From Fictibacillus phosphorivorans (GTDB lineage Bacteria > Bacillota > Bacilli > Bacillales > Fictibacillaceae): a stretch of 64,000 nt of DNA. Below, one piece after another: positions 7,921 to 15,786 of this stretch. Numbering within the stretch: the stretch's first letter is position 1; each line of letters starts with the position of its first letter. The notes below the pieces were generated by a model that made no database searches, was not told where the DNA came from, and was given only the letters and a program-made list of their open reading frames with translations. Both the position numbers and the translations under genes were made by a program. Where the stretch lies: contig NZ_LRFC01000034.1 of NCBI RefSeq assembly GCF_001619875.1, positions 124,001 to 188,000 of the forward strand, written 5' to 3'.

Positions 7921-8850
7921 ATGAATGTGATCGACTTACATTGCGATGCATTATTAAAACTATGGGAAACGGACGGAAAACTGCGATTTGCGGATGCACC
8001 ACAGCTAGCTACAAACAAAGAACGGCTGCAAAAGGGAAAAGTAAACGTTCAGTTTTTTGCTATTTTTATAGAACCTTTTATTCCGAGCGATCAAAAGTTT
8101 CAGTCTGCTCTTGAGCAAGTGAAGTATTTTTATAATGAAGTACTCGGTAAAAATCCAGAGATGAAGCATCTGAAAAATTGGAGTGATTTTCACACCTTAA
8201 AAGATGGAGAAATCGGGGCTGTGTTGACACTTGAAGGTGTGGATGCGATTGGTGATGATCTTACAAAGCTAAGTATTCTGCACCAACTTGGCGTGCTCTT
8301 GATCGGGCTAACTTGGAATCATGCGAACCTTGCTGCAGACGGGGCACAGGAACCGCGAGGCGCAGGACTTACGGTGTTTGGTAAAGAGGTGGTGAAGTTC
8401 AATAACAAGCATCATATTTTAACGGATGTTTCTCACTTATGTGATCGTGCTTTTTGGGATGTGATGGACATTGCCGATTATCCACTTGCGAGTCATTCTA
8501 ATTCACGTGTACTGTGCGACCACCCGAGGAACTTAACGGATGAGATGGCGAAAGAGATGTTCAGTAAAGGTGGAGTGGTGCACGTAGTATATAACCCTCC
8601 ATTTACGAAAAGTGAGGGTTCAGCGAGTATTCGTGACTTAATCAAGCATATTGACCATTTTTGTGGTCTAGGCGGGGTAAAACAAATTGGGCTCGGATCC
8701 GATTTTGACGGTATCTCGCAACTTATTACGGATTTGGAAGATGCCTCTATGACCCAAAACGTAATTAATGAACTATTAAAACATTATTCCGAAGAAGAAG
8801 TCCGAGGATTTGCTTCTCAGAACTTCTTGAATTTCATATCTAAAATTTGA
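7921..8850 (+). CDS. M19 membrane-dipeptidase family protein
   Basis: A 309-residue zinc peptidase of the renal-dipeptidase family. The metal site can be followed: HCD near the N-terminus (IDLHCDALLK), the bridging Glu in LTLEGVDAIGDD (about 106), His in DVSHLCDRAFWDV and His in LASHSNSR, and the late Asp in GLGSDFDG. No signal peptide is seen, so it is likely cytoplasmic and acts on dipeptides, possibly with D-residues. It is a single-gene unit with its own terminator. Confidence 0.92.
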   Translation: MNVIDLHCDALLKLWETDGKLRFADAPQLATNKERLQKGKVNVQFFAIFIEPFIPSDQKFQSALEQVKYFYNEVLGKNPEMKHLKNWSDFHTLKDGEIGAVLTLEGVDAIGDDLTKLSILHQLGVLLIGLTWNHANLAADGAQEPRGAGLTVFGKEVVKFNNKHHILTDVSHLCDRAFWDVMDIADYPLASHSNSRVLCDHPRNLTDEMAKEMFSKGGVVHVVYNPPFTKSEGSASIRDLIKHIDHFCGLGGVKQIGLGSDFDGISQLITDLEDASMTQNVINELLKHYSEEEVRGFASQNFLNFISKI

Positions 8851-8862
8851 TTTGAGGGTAAG

Positions 8863-8901
8863 AGCTGACTCCGATGATTGAAATCGGATGTCAGCTTTTT
8901 T
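8863..8901 (+). terminator. Terminator after the dipeptidase gene
   Basis: AGCTGACTCCGAT pairs with ATCGGATGTCAGCT (one mismatch), followed by a T run. Confidence 0.88.
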
Positions 8902-8930
8902 GAGTGAAGAATTATAGTGAGAGTGGCATG

Positions 8931-9020
8931 CGAGCGTAAAATTTTATAAACGAGCATAAAACCTCGTAGACGAGCATAAATCTCTGTGAACGAGCATAAA
9001 TCCCCGCGAACGATCATAAC
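8931..9020 (+). repeat. Intergenic array B1: five units of exactly 20 bp, core CGAGCATAAA
   Basis: Units begin at 8931, 8951, 8971, 8991 and 9011, all exactly 20 bases apart. The first ten bases are nearly constant (CGAGCATAAA), and the second ten vary, for example TCTCTGTGAA and TCCCCGCGAA. Unit 8971-8990 is identical to the reverse complement of 53697-53716 in array B2. The array starts 30 bases after the dipeptidase terminator and ends 119 bases before the SIMPL gene. Confidence 0.9.
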
Positions 9021-9139
9021 TTCCAGCTTTATCCCCTGAAAATCAACTTCTCACCTGCAAACCATAACAATACACTCTTCTTTTCTCCCCCACACTCTCA
9101 TAGCTTATATAGAATAAGTAGGCGGAAGGAGTCTGTTTT

Positions 9140-9823
9140 ATGTATTACAACTACCCAGGTCTTCAACATACAGACGTGAGACAGCAAGATGACCACACAG
9201 TGAGAAATCGCCTTATTGTAACGGGTGAAGGGTCTGTATCAGCTGTTCCAGATCAAGCTCTTCTTACAATAGGGGTCATTACAGAGAACCAAAACTTAAG
9301 TACTGCACAAAAAGAGAATGCTGATAAAACAGCGTCTGTAATTCAATCGCTTCTATCACTAGGCATTCCTCAAAGTGATATTCAAACTTCCAGTTACCGC
9401 ATCGAACCTCAGTATAACTATGAAAATGGCCAGCAAATATTTAGAGGATATCGTGTAGAGCACCAGCTGCAGGTAACGGTAAAGAATATTCGTCAAACAG
9501 GGCAGGCGATCGATCAAGCGGTAGCAAATGGCGCTAACTCGGTTTCGTCCATTCAATTTACTGTTTCAAGTCCTGATGCATTTTATAATGGAGCATTAGC
9601 ACTGGCGATTCAGAATGCTCAGCAAAAAGCAGTCACGATGGCAAGAACATTGGGTGTTACACTGCAGCCTGTTCCGGTTGAAGTTCAAGAAACATCTCAA
9701 CAGCTGCCGCCTAGACCCATTCCATTTCAAGCTGTTATGTATGCACAAAGTGCCGAAACACCTATACAGCCTGGGGAGAACAAGATTACAGCTTCTGTAA
9801 AAATCCAATACACATATAGTTAG
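9140..9823 (+). CDS. SIMPL (DUF541) domain protein
   Basis: A 227-residue protein. From about residue 24 it reads RLIVTGEGSVSAVPDQALLTIGVITE, the start of the SIMPL/YggE domain, and it ends with the paired strand NKITASVKIQYTY. YggE-type proteins are usually extracytoplasmic and affect oxidative stress sensitivity. Here the N-terminus (MYYNYPGLQ) has no signal peptide or lipobox, so this copy appears cytoplasmic or non-classically exported. It starts after a GGCGGAAGGAG ribosome site. Molecular function unknown. Confidence 0.85.
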   Translation: MYYNYPGLQHTDVRQQDDHTVRNRLIVTGEGSVSAVPDQALLTIGVITENQNLSTAQKENADKTASVIQSLLSLGIPQSDIQTSSYRIEPQYNYENGQQIFRGYRVEHQLQVTVKNIRQTGQAIDQAVANGANSVSSIQFTVSSPDAFYNGALALAIQNAQQKAVTMARTLGVTLQPVPVEVQETSQQLPPRPIPFQAVMYAQSAETPIQPGENKITASVKIQYTYS

Positions 9824-9839
9824 GAAGGACAGGTACAAA

Positions 9840-9882
9840 TTGACAGGAAGTTAAGAAACGCATTATACTTAACCAAATGGTT
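9840..9882 (+). promoter_or_regulatory. arsR-type promoter with palindromic operator on the start codon
   Basis: TTGACA (9840-9845), an 18-base spacer and TATACT (9864-9869) form a strong sigma-A promoter. The palindrome TTAACCA-AA-TGGTTAA lies directly after the -10 and contains the ATG at 9877, so the predicted transcription start is at or within a base or two of the start codon. This is the expected place for an autorepressor operator. Confidence 0.7.
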
Positions 9883-10206
9883 AAATATAATGCGGATAAT
9901 TTGAATGATGTATTTTCTGTTCTGTCTGATCCTACGAGAAGAAGTATCATCGAGCAGCTATCAAATGGGGAAAGGAGTGTTCAAGAGTTAGCGGAACCTT
10001 TTGATATGTCGCTGCCTGCTATCTCTAAGCATTTAAAAGTATTAGAGAATGCAGGTCTTGTCACGCACCGAAAAGAAGGGCGTTACCGCTACTACTCGAT
10101 ACAGCCAGACGCAATGGACGGAGCCTGTGAATGGATGGAGACACTAAAACAGGTATGGGCAAAATTTGAAGGTATGTTTTGCTGCAGCAAAAATAAAAAG
10201 CAGTGA
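9877..10206 (+). CDS. ArsR/SmtB-family winged-helix repressor
   Basis: A 109-residue protein with the usual ArsR opening (MVKYNADNLNDVFSVLSDPTRRSIIEQL) and a recognition helix region in PFDMSLPAISKHLKVLENAGLV, then the wing RKEGRYRYYSI. The CC pair near the C-terminus (MFCCSKNKK) is not a standard metal site, so the signal may not be a metal. It heads a probable operon with an ABC exporter. There is no Shine-Dalgarno sequence, and the start codon coincides with the predicted transcription start, so it may be translated as a leaderless message. Confidence 0.9.
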   Translation: MVKYNADNLNDVFSVLSDPTRRSIIEQLSNGERSVQELAEPFDMSLPAISKHLKVLENAGLVTHRKEGRYRYYSIQPDAMDGACEWMETLKQVWAKFEGMFCCSKNKKQ

Positions 10207-10229
10207 AGTGTATGTTTGGAGAGTGAAAA

Positions 10230-11159
10230 ATGGAAACCCAGCAAGAAATTATTAAGGTAGAGGGACTTGTGAAACGATATGGAGACTTTACTGCAGTAGA
10301 TGGCAGTGAGTTTTCCGTACATAATGGTGAGGTGTTCGGACTGCTCGGACCAAATGGAGCAGGGAAGACCACTACGCTTGAGATGCTGGTTGGTCTTCGG
10401 AAGCCTGATGAGGGTACAGCTATCGTTGGTGGTTTTGATATAACAAAAGAGCTTGACCAAGTGAAAGAAGTTATTGGCGTACAGCTTCAGTCTACCACTC
10501 TTTTTGAGTTGTTAACGGTTAACGAAATCCTGCATCTTTACGGAAGTTTTTACCGAGAACATATCTCTATTCCAGATCTAATTGATGACATGCTTTTAAC
10601 AGAAAAAAAGAATAGCAGAATTAAAGGGTTGTCTGGTGGACAGAAGCAACGGCTTGCGATTGCGCTCGCGCTTGTTCACGATCCAGAGATTATATTCTTA
10701 GACGAACCGACAACAGGACTTGATCCACAAGCACGCCGTACGCTGTGGGATATTATTTTGCGATTGAAAGAGCGTGGAAAAACGGTTGTGCTGACGACTC
10801 ATTATATGGACGAGGCACATGTGCTATGTGACCGTATCGCGATCATGGATCAAGGGAAGCTTATTGCACTCGACACGCCTAGTGAACTTGTAAAGAATCT
10901 GCAGTCTGACAGTGCTGTTGAATTCCGGTTTGACGAAGAAGAAGTGGATGTGAACTTGTCAGAGGTTGACGGGGTAAAGCAAGTGGGAAGTCAAAAGGAT
11001 GTTCATGTGTTGTATACGGATGATTTGCAGAAGACACTAACAAGTTTAATCGCTCTAGCTTCTGAAAGAGAACTTAAACTCATAGATTTACAAACGAGAA
11101 CAGCAACGCTTGAAGATGTATTTATTCATATGACAGGAAGAAGGTTAAGAGAAGGATGA
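10230..11159 (+). CDS. ABC exporter ATP-binding protein (DrrA/ABC-2 type)
   Basis: A 309-residue nucleotide-binding subunit: Walker A GPNGAGKTTT (about 41-50), signature LSGGQKQR, Walker B IIFLDEPTTGLDP, and the H-loop TTHYMDEA. A C-terminal extension of about 80 residues is typical of DrrA-like exporters. Its stop overlaps the permease start (ATGA). With the ArsR gene 23 bases upstream, the layout is regulator-ATPase-permease-DUF6526. The likely substrate is a lipophilic compound or antibiotic; nothing in the sequence specifies it. Confidence 0.93.
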   Translation: METQQEIIKVEGLVKRYGDFTAVDGSEFSVHNGEVFGLLGPNGAGKTTTLEMLVGLRKPDEGTAIVGGFDITKELDQVKEVIGVQLQSTTLFELLTVNEILHLYGSFYREHISIPDLIDDMLLTEKKNSRIKGLSGGQKQRLAIALALVHDPEIIFLDEPTTGLDPQARRTLWDIILRLKERGKTVVLTTHYMDEAHVLCDRIAIMDQGKLIALDTPSELVKNLQSDSAVEFRFDEEEVDVNLSEVDGVKQVGSQKDVHVLYTDDLQKTLTSLIALASERELKLIDLQTRTATLEDVFIHMTGRRLREG

Positions 11160-12253
11160 GATCATACTATTTATTAACACTCGCTCAGCTTCGAATTTTT
11201 CTCAGAAACCGTCAAGTGTTGTTCTGGACACTTGCTTTTCCTATCGTTCTGATGGTGATGTTAGGCTCTTTCCTTGGTAATGGCAACGGTGTGTCGATAA
11301 CGGCAGCTGTTGTGGATCAAGACAAAAGTGATCCGTCTAAGAATCTGATTAAAGAATTCGAAAAGACAGAAGTGATGTCGCTAGAAAATAAAATAACTGA
11401 AAAAGAAGCATTAGATAAGCTGAAAAAGGGAGATTTGACGTTAGTTATTACCATTCCCGAAGGTTACGGAGAAAGCCTTTCAGCAGAAAATAAAGCAGAG
11501 CCGTTTAAACTGCCAACCTATTATAACGAAACGAACATGGCCATGTCACAGGTCGGACTGCAACTCGTTACGAATACGGTTGATTCAATAAGTAAAAAAC
11601 AGGTAGACTATCAGCCTGTTGTTGTTACAGAGTCTAAAGGTGTAGAAGCACTAAACCTGCGTTACATCGACTTCCTTGTACCGGGTATCGTAGCCATGAT
11701 GATTATGAGCAATAACATGAACGGTGTTGCCGGTCAGATCTCTTCATGGCGCGAACGGGGAATTCTCCGTCGAATGCAAGGTACGACGCTTAAAGCTTCT
11801 ACATTTATTGCTGCGCAGATTACAGCTCGTTTCATGCTGAACGGTTTACAGGCGATGATTGTACTCGCTGTAGCTTGGCTTGCTTTTGGCATTGAAGTCA
11901 GAGGTTCATGGTTAACCGTTATCGCGTTCGTAACGCTAGGAACGTTAGCATTTATGGCAATCGGCTTTATTATTGCCGGTATTGCCAAGACTCCAGAGAG
12001 TGCGGGACCGATCGCAGGCTTCTTGTCTTTTCCGATGCTGTTTCTAGGTGGGGTGTTCTTTCCGATAAGAGATATGCCTGAATTTCTGCAGCCATTTGTA
12101 CAGATTTTGCCGATTGCCCATTTAAGTCATGCACTGCGAGAAACGATGAACGTTGGAGCTTCATTACTTGATCTTGGTATGGAAGCCATGATTTTAGGGG
12201 GATGGCTGATCGGAGCGTTTGTTGTAGCAAGCTTTACGTTTAAGTGGGAGTAA
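11156..12253 (+). CDS. ABC-2 type permease
   Basis: A 365-residue membrane subunit: one N-terminal membrane segment (about 22-40), an extracytoplasmic loop of about 130 residues, then five segments, ending with the family-typical LGGVFFPIRDMPEFLQPFVQILPIAHLSHALRE region. This is the DrrB/ABC2_membrane layout. It pairs with the ATPase gene that it overlaps by four bases. Confidence 0.92.
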   Translation: MRSYYLLTLAQLRIFLRNRQVLFWTLAFPIVLMVMLGSFLGNGNGVSITAAVVDQDKSDPSKNLIKEFEKTEVMSLENKITEKEALDKLKKGDLTLVITIPEGYGESLSAENKAEPFKLPTYYNETNMAMSQVGLQLVTNTVDSISKKQVDYQPVVVTESKGVEALNLRYIDFLVPGIVAMMIMSNNMNGVAGQISSWRERGILRRMQGTTLKASTFIAAQITARFMLNGLQAMIVLAVAWLAFGIEVRGSWLTVIAFVTLGTLAFMAIGFIIAGIAKTPESAGPIAGFLSFPMLFLGGVFFPIRDMPEFLQPFVQILPIAHLSHALRETMNVGASLLDLGMEAMILGGWLIGAFVVASFTFKWE

Positions 12254-12280
12254 ATCACTGAAAAGGAAAGAGGAGAAGAA

Positions 12281-12703
12281 ATGGACACACAAAATGTTAA
12301 AAATCATGCACGGATGCATCCAATCTATCACTATGTATTGTCATTGTTAGTGCTTGGTGGATTGATACTGAGCATCGTTTACTTCTTTAAAGCAGAGAAT
12401 TTATTTTTAGGAGTAATCTTAGTGGTGATGTCACTTGCATTGCTGATTATATTTACATTATTGCGTTTATACCCGTTAAAAGCACAAGACAGAGCCATTC
12501 GTGCTGAAGAAAATCTTCGTTATTATGTGTTGACAGGAAAACTTTTAGATGCAAATCTTACGCCAGCGCAGATTGTGGCACTGCGGTTTGCGCCAGATAA
12601 TGAATTTCCGGGTTTAGCAGAAAGAGCAGCAGCAGAGAACATGAAACCCAAAGTGATTAAACAGGCCATTACGAACTGGAAAGCGGATCATTATAGAATT
12701 TAA
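12281..12703 (+). CDS. DUF6526 family membrane protein
   Basis: A 140-residue protein beginning with NHARMHPIYHY, followed by two membrane segments (about 18-36 and 42-60) and a cytoplasmic tail containing DRAIRAEENLRYYVLTGK and LRFAPDNEFPGLAERA. This pattern fits DUF6526. It lies 27 bases after the permease, behind AGGAGAAG, in the same operon. Function unknown; it may be an accessory factor of the exporter. Confidence 0.75.
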   Translation: MDTQNVKNHARMHPIYHYVLSLLVLGGLILSIVYFFKAENLFLGVILVVMSLALLIIFTLLRLYPLKAQDRAIRAEENLRYYVLTGKLLDANLTPAQIVALRFAPDNEFPGLAERAAAENMKPKVIKQAITNWKADHYRI

Positions 12704-12711
12704 TCCTAAAG

Positions 12712-12747
12712 CCTGCAGAAGTTGATAACTTCTGCAGGTGTTTTTTT
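12712..12747 (+). terminator. Terminator of the arsR-ABC operon
   Basis: Perfect 12-bp stem CCTGCAGAAGTT / AACTTCTGCAGG with a three-base loop and seven T. Confidence 0.93.
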
Positions 12748-12801
12748 ATGTGTAGCGTATTGGATAGAGTGGCGCAAATGAGTTGTCTTTATTTTATAAC
12801 T

Positions 12802-12831
12802 TGAAACTTTTTTCTTCACCATCCTCTCTAA
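12802..12831 (+). promoter_or_regulatory. Candidate ECF-sigma promoter (autoregulatory)
   Basis: TGAAAC (12802-12807) followed by a T run and CTCTAA at 12826 resembles Bacillus ECF promoters (TGAAAC...CGTCTAA), though the -10 is imperfect. It lies about 25 bases before the sigma factor gene. Confidence 0.4.
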
Positions 12832-12853
12832 TAGGTGAAAAGGGGGCTAGGAA

Positions 12854-13393
12854 TTGATAGATGTTCAAATAGTAAAAAAAGCAATTAAGGGCAATGAAGA
12901 GGCTTTTGAACGGCTTATTAAACAAGAGAGCGACAAATTATATAAAACAGCGTTTCTCTATGTTCGGAATAAAGAAGACGCTTTAGATGTCCTTCAAGAG
13001 ACCGTTTGTAAAGCTTTTGTTGGAATACACAAATTAAAAGAACCTAAATATTTCAGTACGTGGTTGATTAAAATTTTGATCCGTACAGCATATGAAGTCC
13101 TTCAAAAGAAAAAGAAAACCGTTTTAACGGGAGAAGCGTTTTTTCATCAACTTACTGATAATACGAGGATACAGCCTGAACAAGATTTAGATTTAACGTA
13201 TGCCATATCTCATTTAGAGCAAAACTATCAAACCGTTATTGTTCTGTTCTATTTTCATGATTTATCGATAAAGACTATTTCAGAAAAAATGCAAAAGCCG
13301 GAGGGCACGATAAAAACGTATTTACATCGAGCAAAGATAGAATTACGAAGTTTGCTGGAGGGAGTAGGGACATATGGACATAAAATGGGTTGA
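12854..13393 (+). CDS. ECF RNA polymerase sigma factor
   Basis: A 179-residue sigma-70 family protein of ECF size with only regions 2 and 4. Region 2 includes DKLYKTAFLYVRNKEDALDVLQETVCKAF (about 26-54); region 4 includes TISEKMQKPEGTIKTYLHRAKIELR near the end. It starts at TTG 12854 after AAAAGGGGG. It overlaps the next gene, a DUF4179 membrane protein, by 20 bases, the usual sigma/anti-sigma arrangement. The inducing signal is unknown, probably cell-envelope stress. Confidence 0.93.
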   Translation: MIDVQIVKKAIKGNEEAFERLIKQESDKLYKTAFLYVRNKEDALDVLQETVCKAFVGIHKLKEPKYFSTWLIKILIRTAYEVLQKKKKTVLTGEAFFHQLTDNTRIQPEQDLDLTYAISHLEQNYQTVIVLFYFHDLSIKTISEKMQKPEGTIKTYLHRAKIELRSLLEGVGTYGHKMG

Positions 13394-14390
13394 TAAGAAG
13401 AATCAGATTGAACTGCCAAGTGAAGATATTATTCGTGCTATCAAGAAAGGTATGAATGATGGAAGGAAGATTAAACAGAAAAAGAGAGTACGGGCCAGAG
13501 TGAAATTTTCTGCTTGGTTGTCTGGCACAGCAGCTGCGGTTGTTCTTGCTTCAGGGTTTGTCCTTTCACCTGTTAACACCGTGTTAGCTGAGATGCCTCT
13601 TATAGGGAAAATCTATCAAAAACTTGATGTTGAAATAGGTAAAGAGCTATTCAAGAGTAACCTTGTAACTGAGATTAATCAAAAAGCGACAAGCAACGGT
13701 GTTGATGTAACGGTTACGAGTGCTTATTACGATGGCAATGTAATAGGGGTAACAATAAAAGCAGAAGGTGAAGATCTTTCAGTTGAAGATATGAATAAGG
13801 AGAAGAGTCCTGAAACAGGGTATACAATCGGAGGGAAAGATCAAGATTTGCTTCCTGGATTGAGAGGGCCGCTTCAAAAGCTAAAAGAAGGCAGCTATAT
13901 AGCTGCATTAGAGTTTGAATTGAATGAAAAAGAACTGCCCAAAGACTTCACGCTTCCTCTGCAATTTACGCATATAGCAAATAAGGTGGGCGACTGGAAG
14001 TTTTCAATCCCTGTTAAACAGTTGCCTGTAGAAACGATAAAGCTTGATGAAGTTAGTGCTTCAAAAGATGGTATGCATCAAATTCATATCAATCAATTAT
14101 CGATTGGAAAAGCGACAGCTAGCTTGCACTACGAATTTCATCGTGCCAACACTGAAACAAACTTAGTCATGCATGTTAAAGTATTCGATGGAAACGGTAA
14201 AAGAGTGCCTTTAAGAAATGACCGTGTGGTGGATGTGACAAAAAAACCAGAAGGGGTTATTGAAAATAAAGAATTACAGATTGGAAAGATAGATGAAGAT
14301 GTTGCCTACTTAATGGTATACCCTGAAGTTGTTTCGTTAACAAACCAGGATAGAATTCAACTTCCTGCCTTAAAGTTGCTTATAGATTAG
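13374..14390 (+). CDS. DUF4179 membrane protein, probable anti-sigma factor
   Basis: A 338-residue protein: cytoplasmic N-terminus of about 45 residues rich in Lys/Arg, one membrane segment (WLSGTAAAVVLASGFVLS, about 49-66), and a large extracytoplasmic domain beginning with the DUF4179 sequence NTVLAEMPLIGKIYQ. By family and by overlap with the ECF gene it should hold the sigma factor inactive at the membrane. I do not see a classical zinc anti-sigma HxxxCxxC motif, so the cytoplasmic part may bind the sigma factor differently. Confidence 0.85.
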   Translation: MDIKWVDKKNQIELPSEDIIRAIKKGMNDGRKIKQKKRVRARVKFSAWLSGTAAAVVLASGFVLSPVNTVLAEMPLIGKIYQKLDVEIGKELFKSNLVTEINQKATSNGVDVTVTSAYYDGNVIGVTIKAEGEDLSVEDMNKEKSPETGYTIGGKDQDLLPGLRGPLQKLKEGSYIAALEFELNEKELPKDFTLPLQFTHIANKVGDWKFSIPVKQLPVETIKLDEVSASKDGMHQIHINQLSIGKATASLHYEFHRANTETNLVMHVKVFDGNGKRVPLRNDRVVDVTKKPEGVIENKELQIGKIDEDVAYLMVYPEVVSLTNQDRIQLPALKLLID

Positions 14391-14398
14391 TGGAAAAT

Positions 14399-14429
14399 AA
14401 AGCATGGAGAGATCGCTCTCCATGCTTTT
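14399..14429. terminator. Terminator between convergent genes
   Basis: Perfect stem AGCATGGAGAG / CTCTCCATGCT with an ATCG loop, A-rich before and T-rich after, so usable from both strands. Confidence 0.88.
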
Positions 14430-14453
14430 GCTTTTAAACCGTCTCCCTCTCAA

Positions 14454-15395
14454 TTAAACGGACGTTGATTTCTTCATGTGTAACTTTTTTACCGTTAAGG
14501 CTTGCTGAAAAAGTTTTTTTCCGGTGACAACTAATGGAATCTCAAGCGTTGTAATATGCATAACTTTTGATATTGGCTGGTTGTCAAAGCTCATTATAGC
14601 CAAGTCTTTTGGTACGGATAACCCGCGTTCTCGGATGCTTGTTACTATTCCCGCAGCGACTTGATCGCTTGTTACGAGTAAAGCGGTTGGTCGATGCTGC
14701 ATCTTCAATAGGGATTCGACCACATCAACGCCATCTTCAACATGAAAACGATCTGTAAAAATATGATTGATTTCAAATGGAAGACTGTGCTTGGATAGGA
14801 AATCTTTATACGCCCTTTCTCGTTGAGTGCTGTTTGTCCCAGTTTGTCTTCCGATTGAGTATCCGATTTGGCGATGTCCTTTTTCGTACAAATAATCTAG
14901 AGCCAAGGTAAATGCTTTATAGTGATCAATAAATGTGGAGGATATCTTCTCGTTTCTTGAATCTTCACAAAGTATGATTGGTCCATGAGCCAGATAACTT
15001 TCGATTACGTCCCACGAACTAATTCTAGAGCAGATAATGAGTGCATCGATCTGCTTGTCCTCAAGCATCTTTAAAGCTTCCATCTCTTTTGCTTTTTCAT
15101 AGTTCGTTTGAATAAGTACGACCTTATAGTTGTGATCTAATGCCGCGTTTGCGATTCCCTCAATCAATAAACCAAAATAAGGGTGGTTAGAGAACGGAAT
15201 CACTACACCGATCAAATGCGTCTTTCCTCTGCTTAAATGAACGGCATTTATGTTTCGATGATAGTTGTATTTTTTCATAGCTTCTTTAACAGCTGAGACT
15301 TTTTCAGCACTTACATATGGCTGGTTGTTGATCACACGGGACACGGTGGTTACAGAAACGCCAGCCAATCTAGCAATATCCCTTATATTAGCCAT
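14454..15395 (-). CDS. LacI-family transcriptional repressor
   Basis: The start at 15395 gives MANIRDIARLAGVSVTTVSRVINNQPYVS, the standard LacI headpiece, preceded by AGGTGA. An ORF extension to 15446 would read through the operator at 15432 and is rejected. The 313-residue product continues with a periplasmic-binding-protein-like sugar domain (VIPFSNHPYFGLLIEGI, LIICSR, MSFDNQPISKVM). The ligand is unknown; the closest sizes are regulators such as DegA or CcpA paralogues. The only gene directly next to its operator is the small membrane protein at 15486. Confidence 0.9.
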   Translation of the reverse strand: MANIRDIARLAGVSVTTVSRVINNQPYVSAEKVSAVKEAMKKYNYHRNINAVHLSRGKTHLIGVVIPFSNHPYFGLLIEGIANAALDHNYKVVLIQTNYEKAKEMEALKMLEDKQIDALIICSRISSWDVIESYLAHGPIILCEDSRNEKISSTFIDHYKAFTLALDYLYEKGHRQIGYSIGRQTGTNSTQRERAYKDFLSKHSLPFEINHIFTDRFHVEDGVDVVESLLKMQHRPTALLVTSDQVAAGIVTSIRERGLSVPKDLAIMSFDNQPISKVMHITTLEIPLVVTGKKLFQQALTVKKLHMKKSTSV

Positions 15396-15431
15396 GCATT
15401 CACCTGCTTCTTTAAAAAGTTTTTCTTGCTT

Positions 15432-15445
15432 TGAAACGCGTTTCA
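15432..15445. promoter_or_regulatory. LacI-family operator, perfect 14-bp palindrome
   Basis: TGAAACGCGTTTCA is a perfect palindrome with the central CG typical of LacI/CcpA operators. It lies in the divergent region between the repressor gene and the small ORF, between a weak -35 (TTTCTT, 15423) and -10 (TATCAT, 15446) directed to the small ORF. It probably controls both genes. Confidence 0.75.
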
Positions 15446-15485
15446 TATCATACGCTTTGCATAAGAAGATAAGGAGGGAAATTTT

Positions 15486-15644
15486 ATGCTGATTTTTTCA
15501 GGAATCATAAGTCTAATCGTAATGTGCCTCTCTATAATTATTCTGTCTATGCTTCCCGTTTCATTGCATGAAAAAAACAAAATGAAAAGACCAAGGACAG
15601 AAAAAGACCCTTTCAGTTACTTATTTGATGTTTATGGTGACTAA
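15486..15644 (+). CDS. Small single-pass membrane protein (52 aa)
   Basis: A 52-residue ORF with an excellent ribosome site (AAGGAGG eight bases before ATG). Residues 2-25 are hydrophobic (LIFSGIISLIVMCLSIIIL and on), followed by a basic KNKMKRPR stretch and an acidic, aromatic tail ending FDVYGD. I do not recognise a family. It is divergent from the LacI gene and shares its operator, so it is probably a target of that repressor. Confidence 0.7.
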   Translation: MLIFSGIISLIVMCLSIIILSMLPVSLHEKNKMKRPRTEKDPFSYLFDVYGD

Positions 15645-15786
15645 TACCTAAATCAATTGTAGTAACATCTGTAAACTTGTACAACTCCATTGCCGAAAAC
15701 AGATACAATCAGTTAAACTGTTAAAATATTAACGGTCCGTTTTTGGATAGACTGAAGGTAAGTAATTAATTGGAGAGTATGCTTAA

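Noticed and set aside
10061-10460. Two minus-strand ORFs (103 and 122 aa)
   Set aside because: Antisense shadows of the ArsR and ABC ATPase genes, whose motifs are unambiguous.
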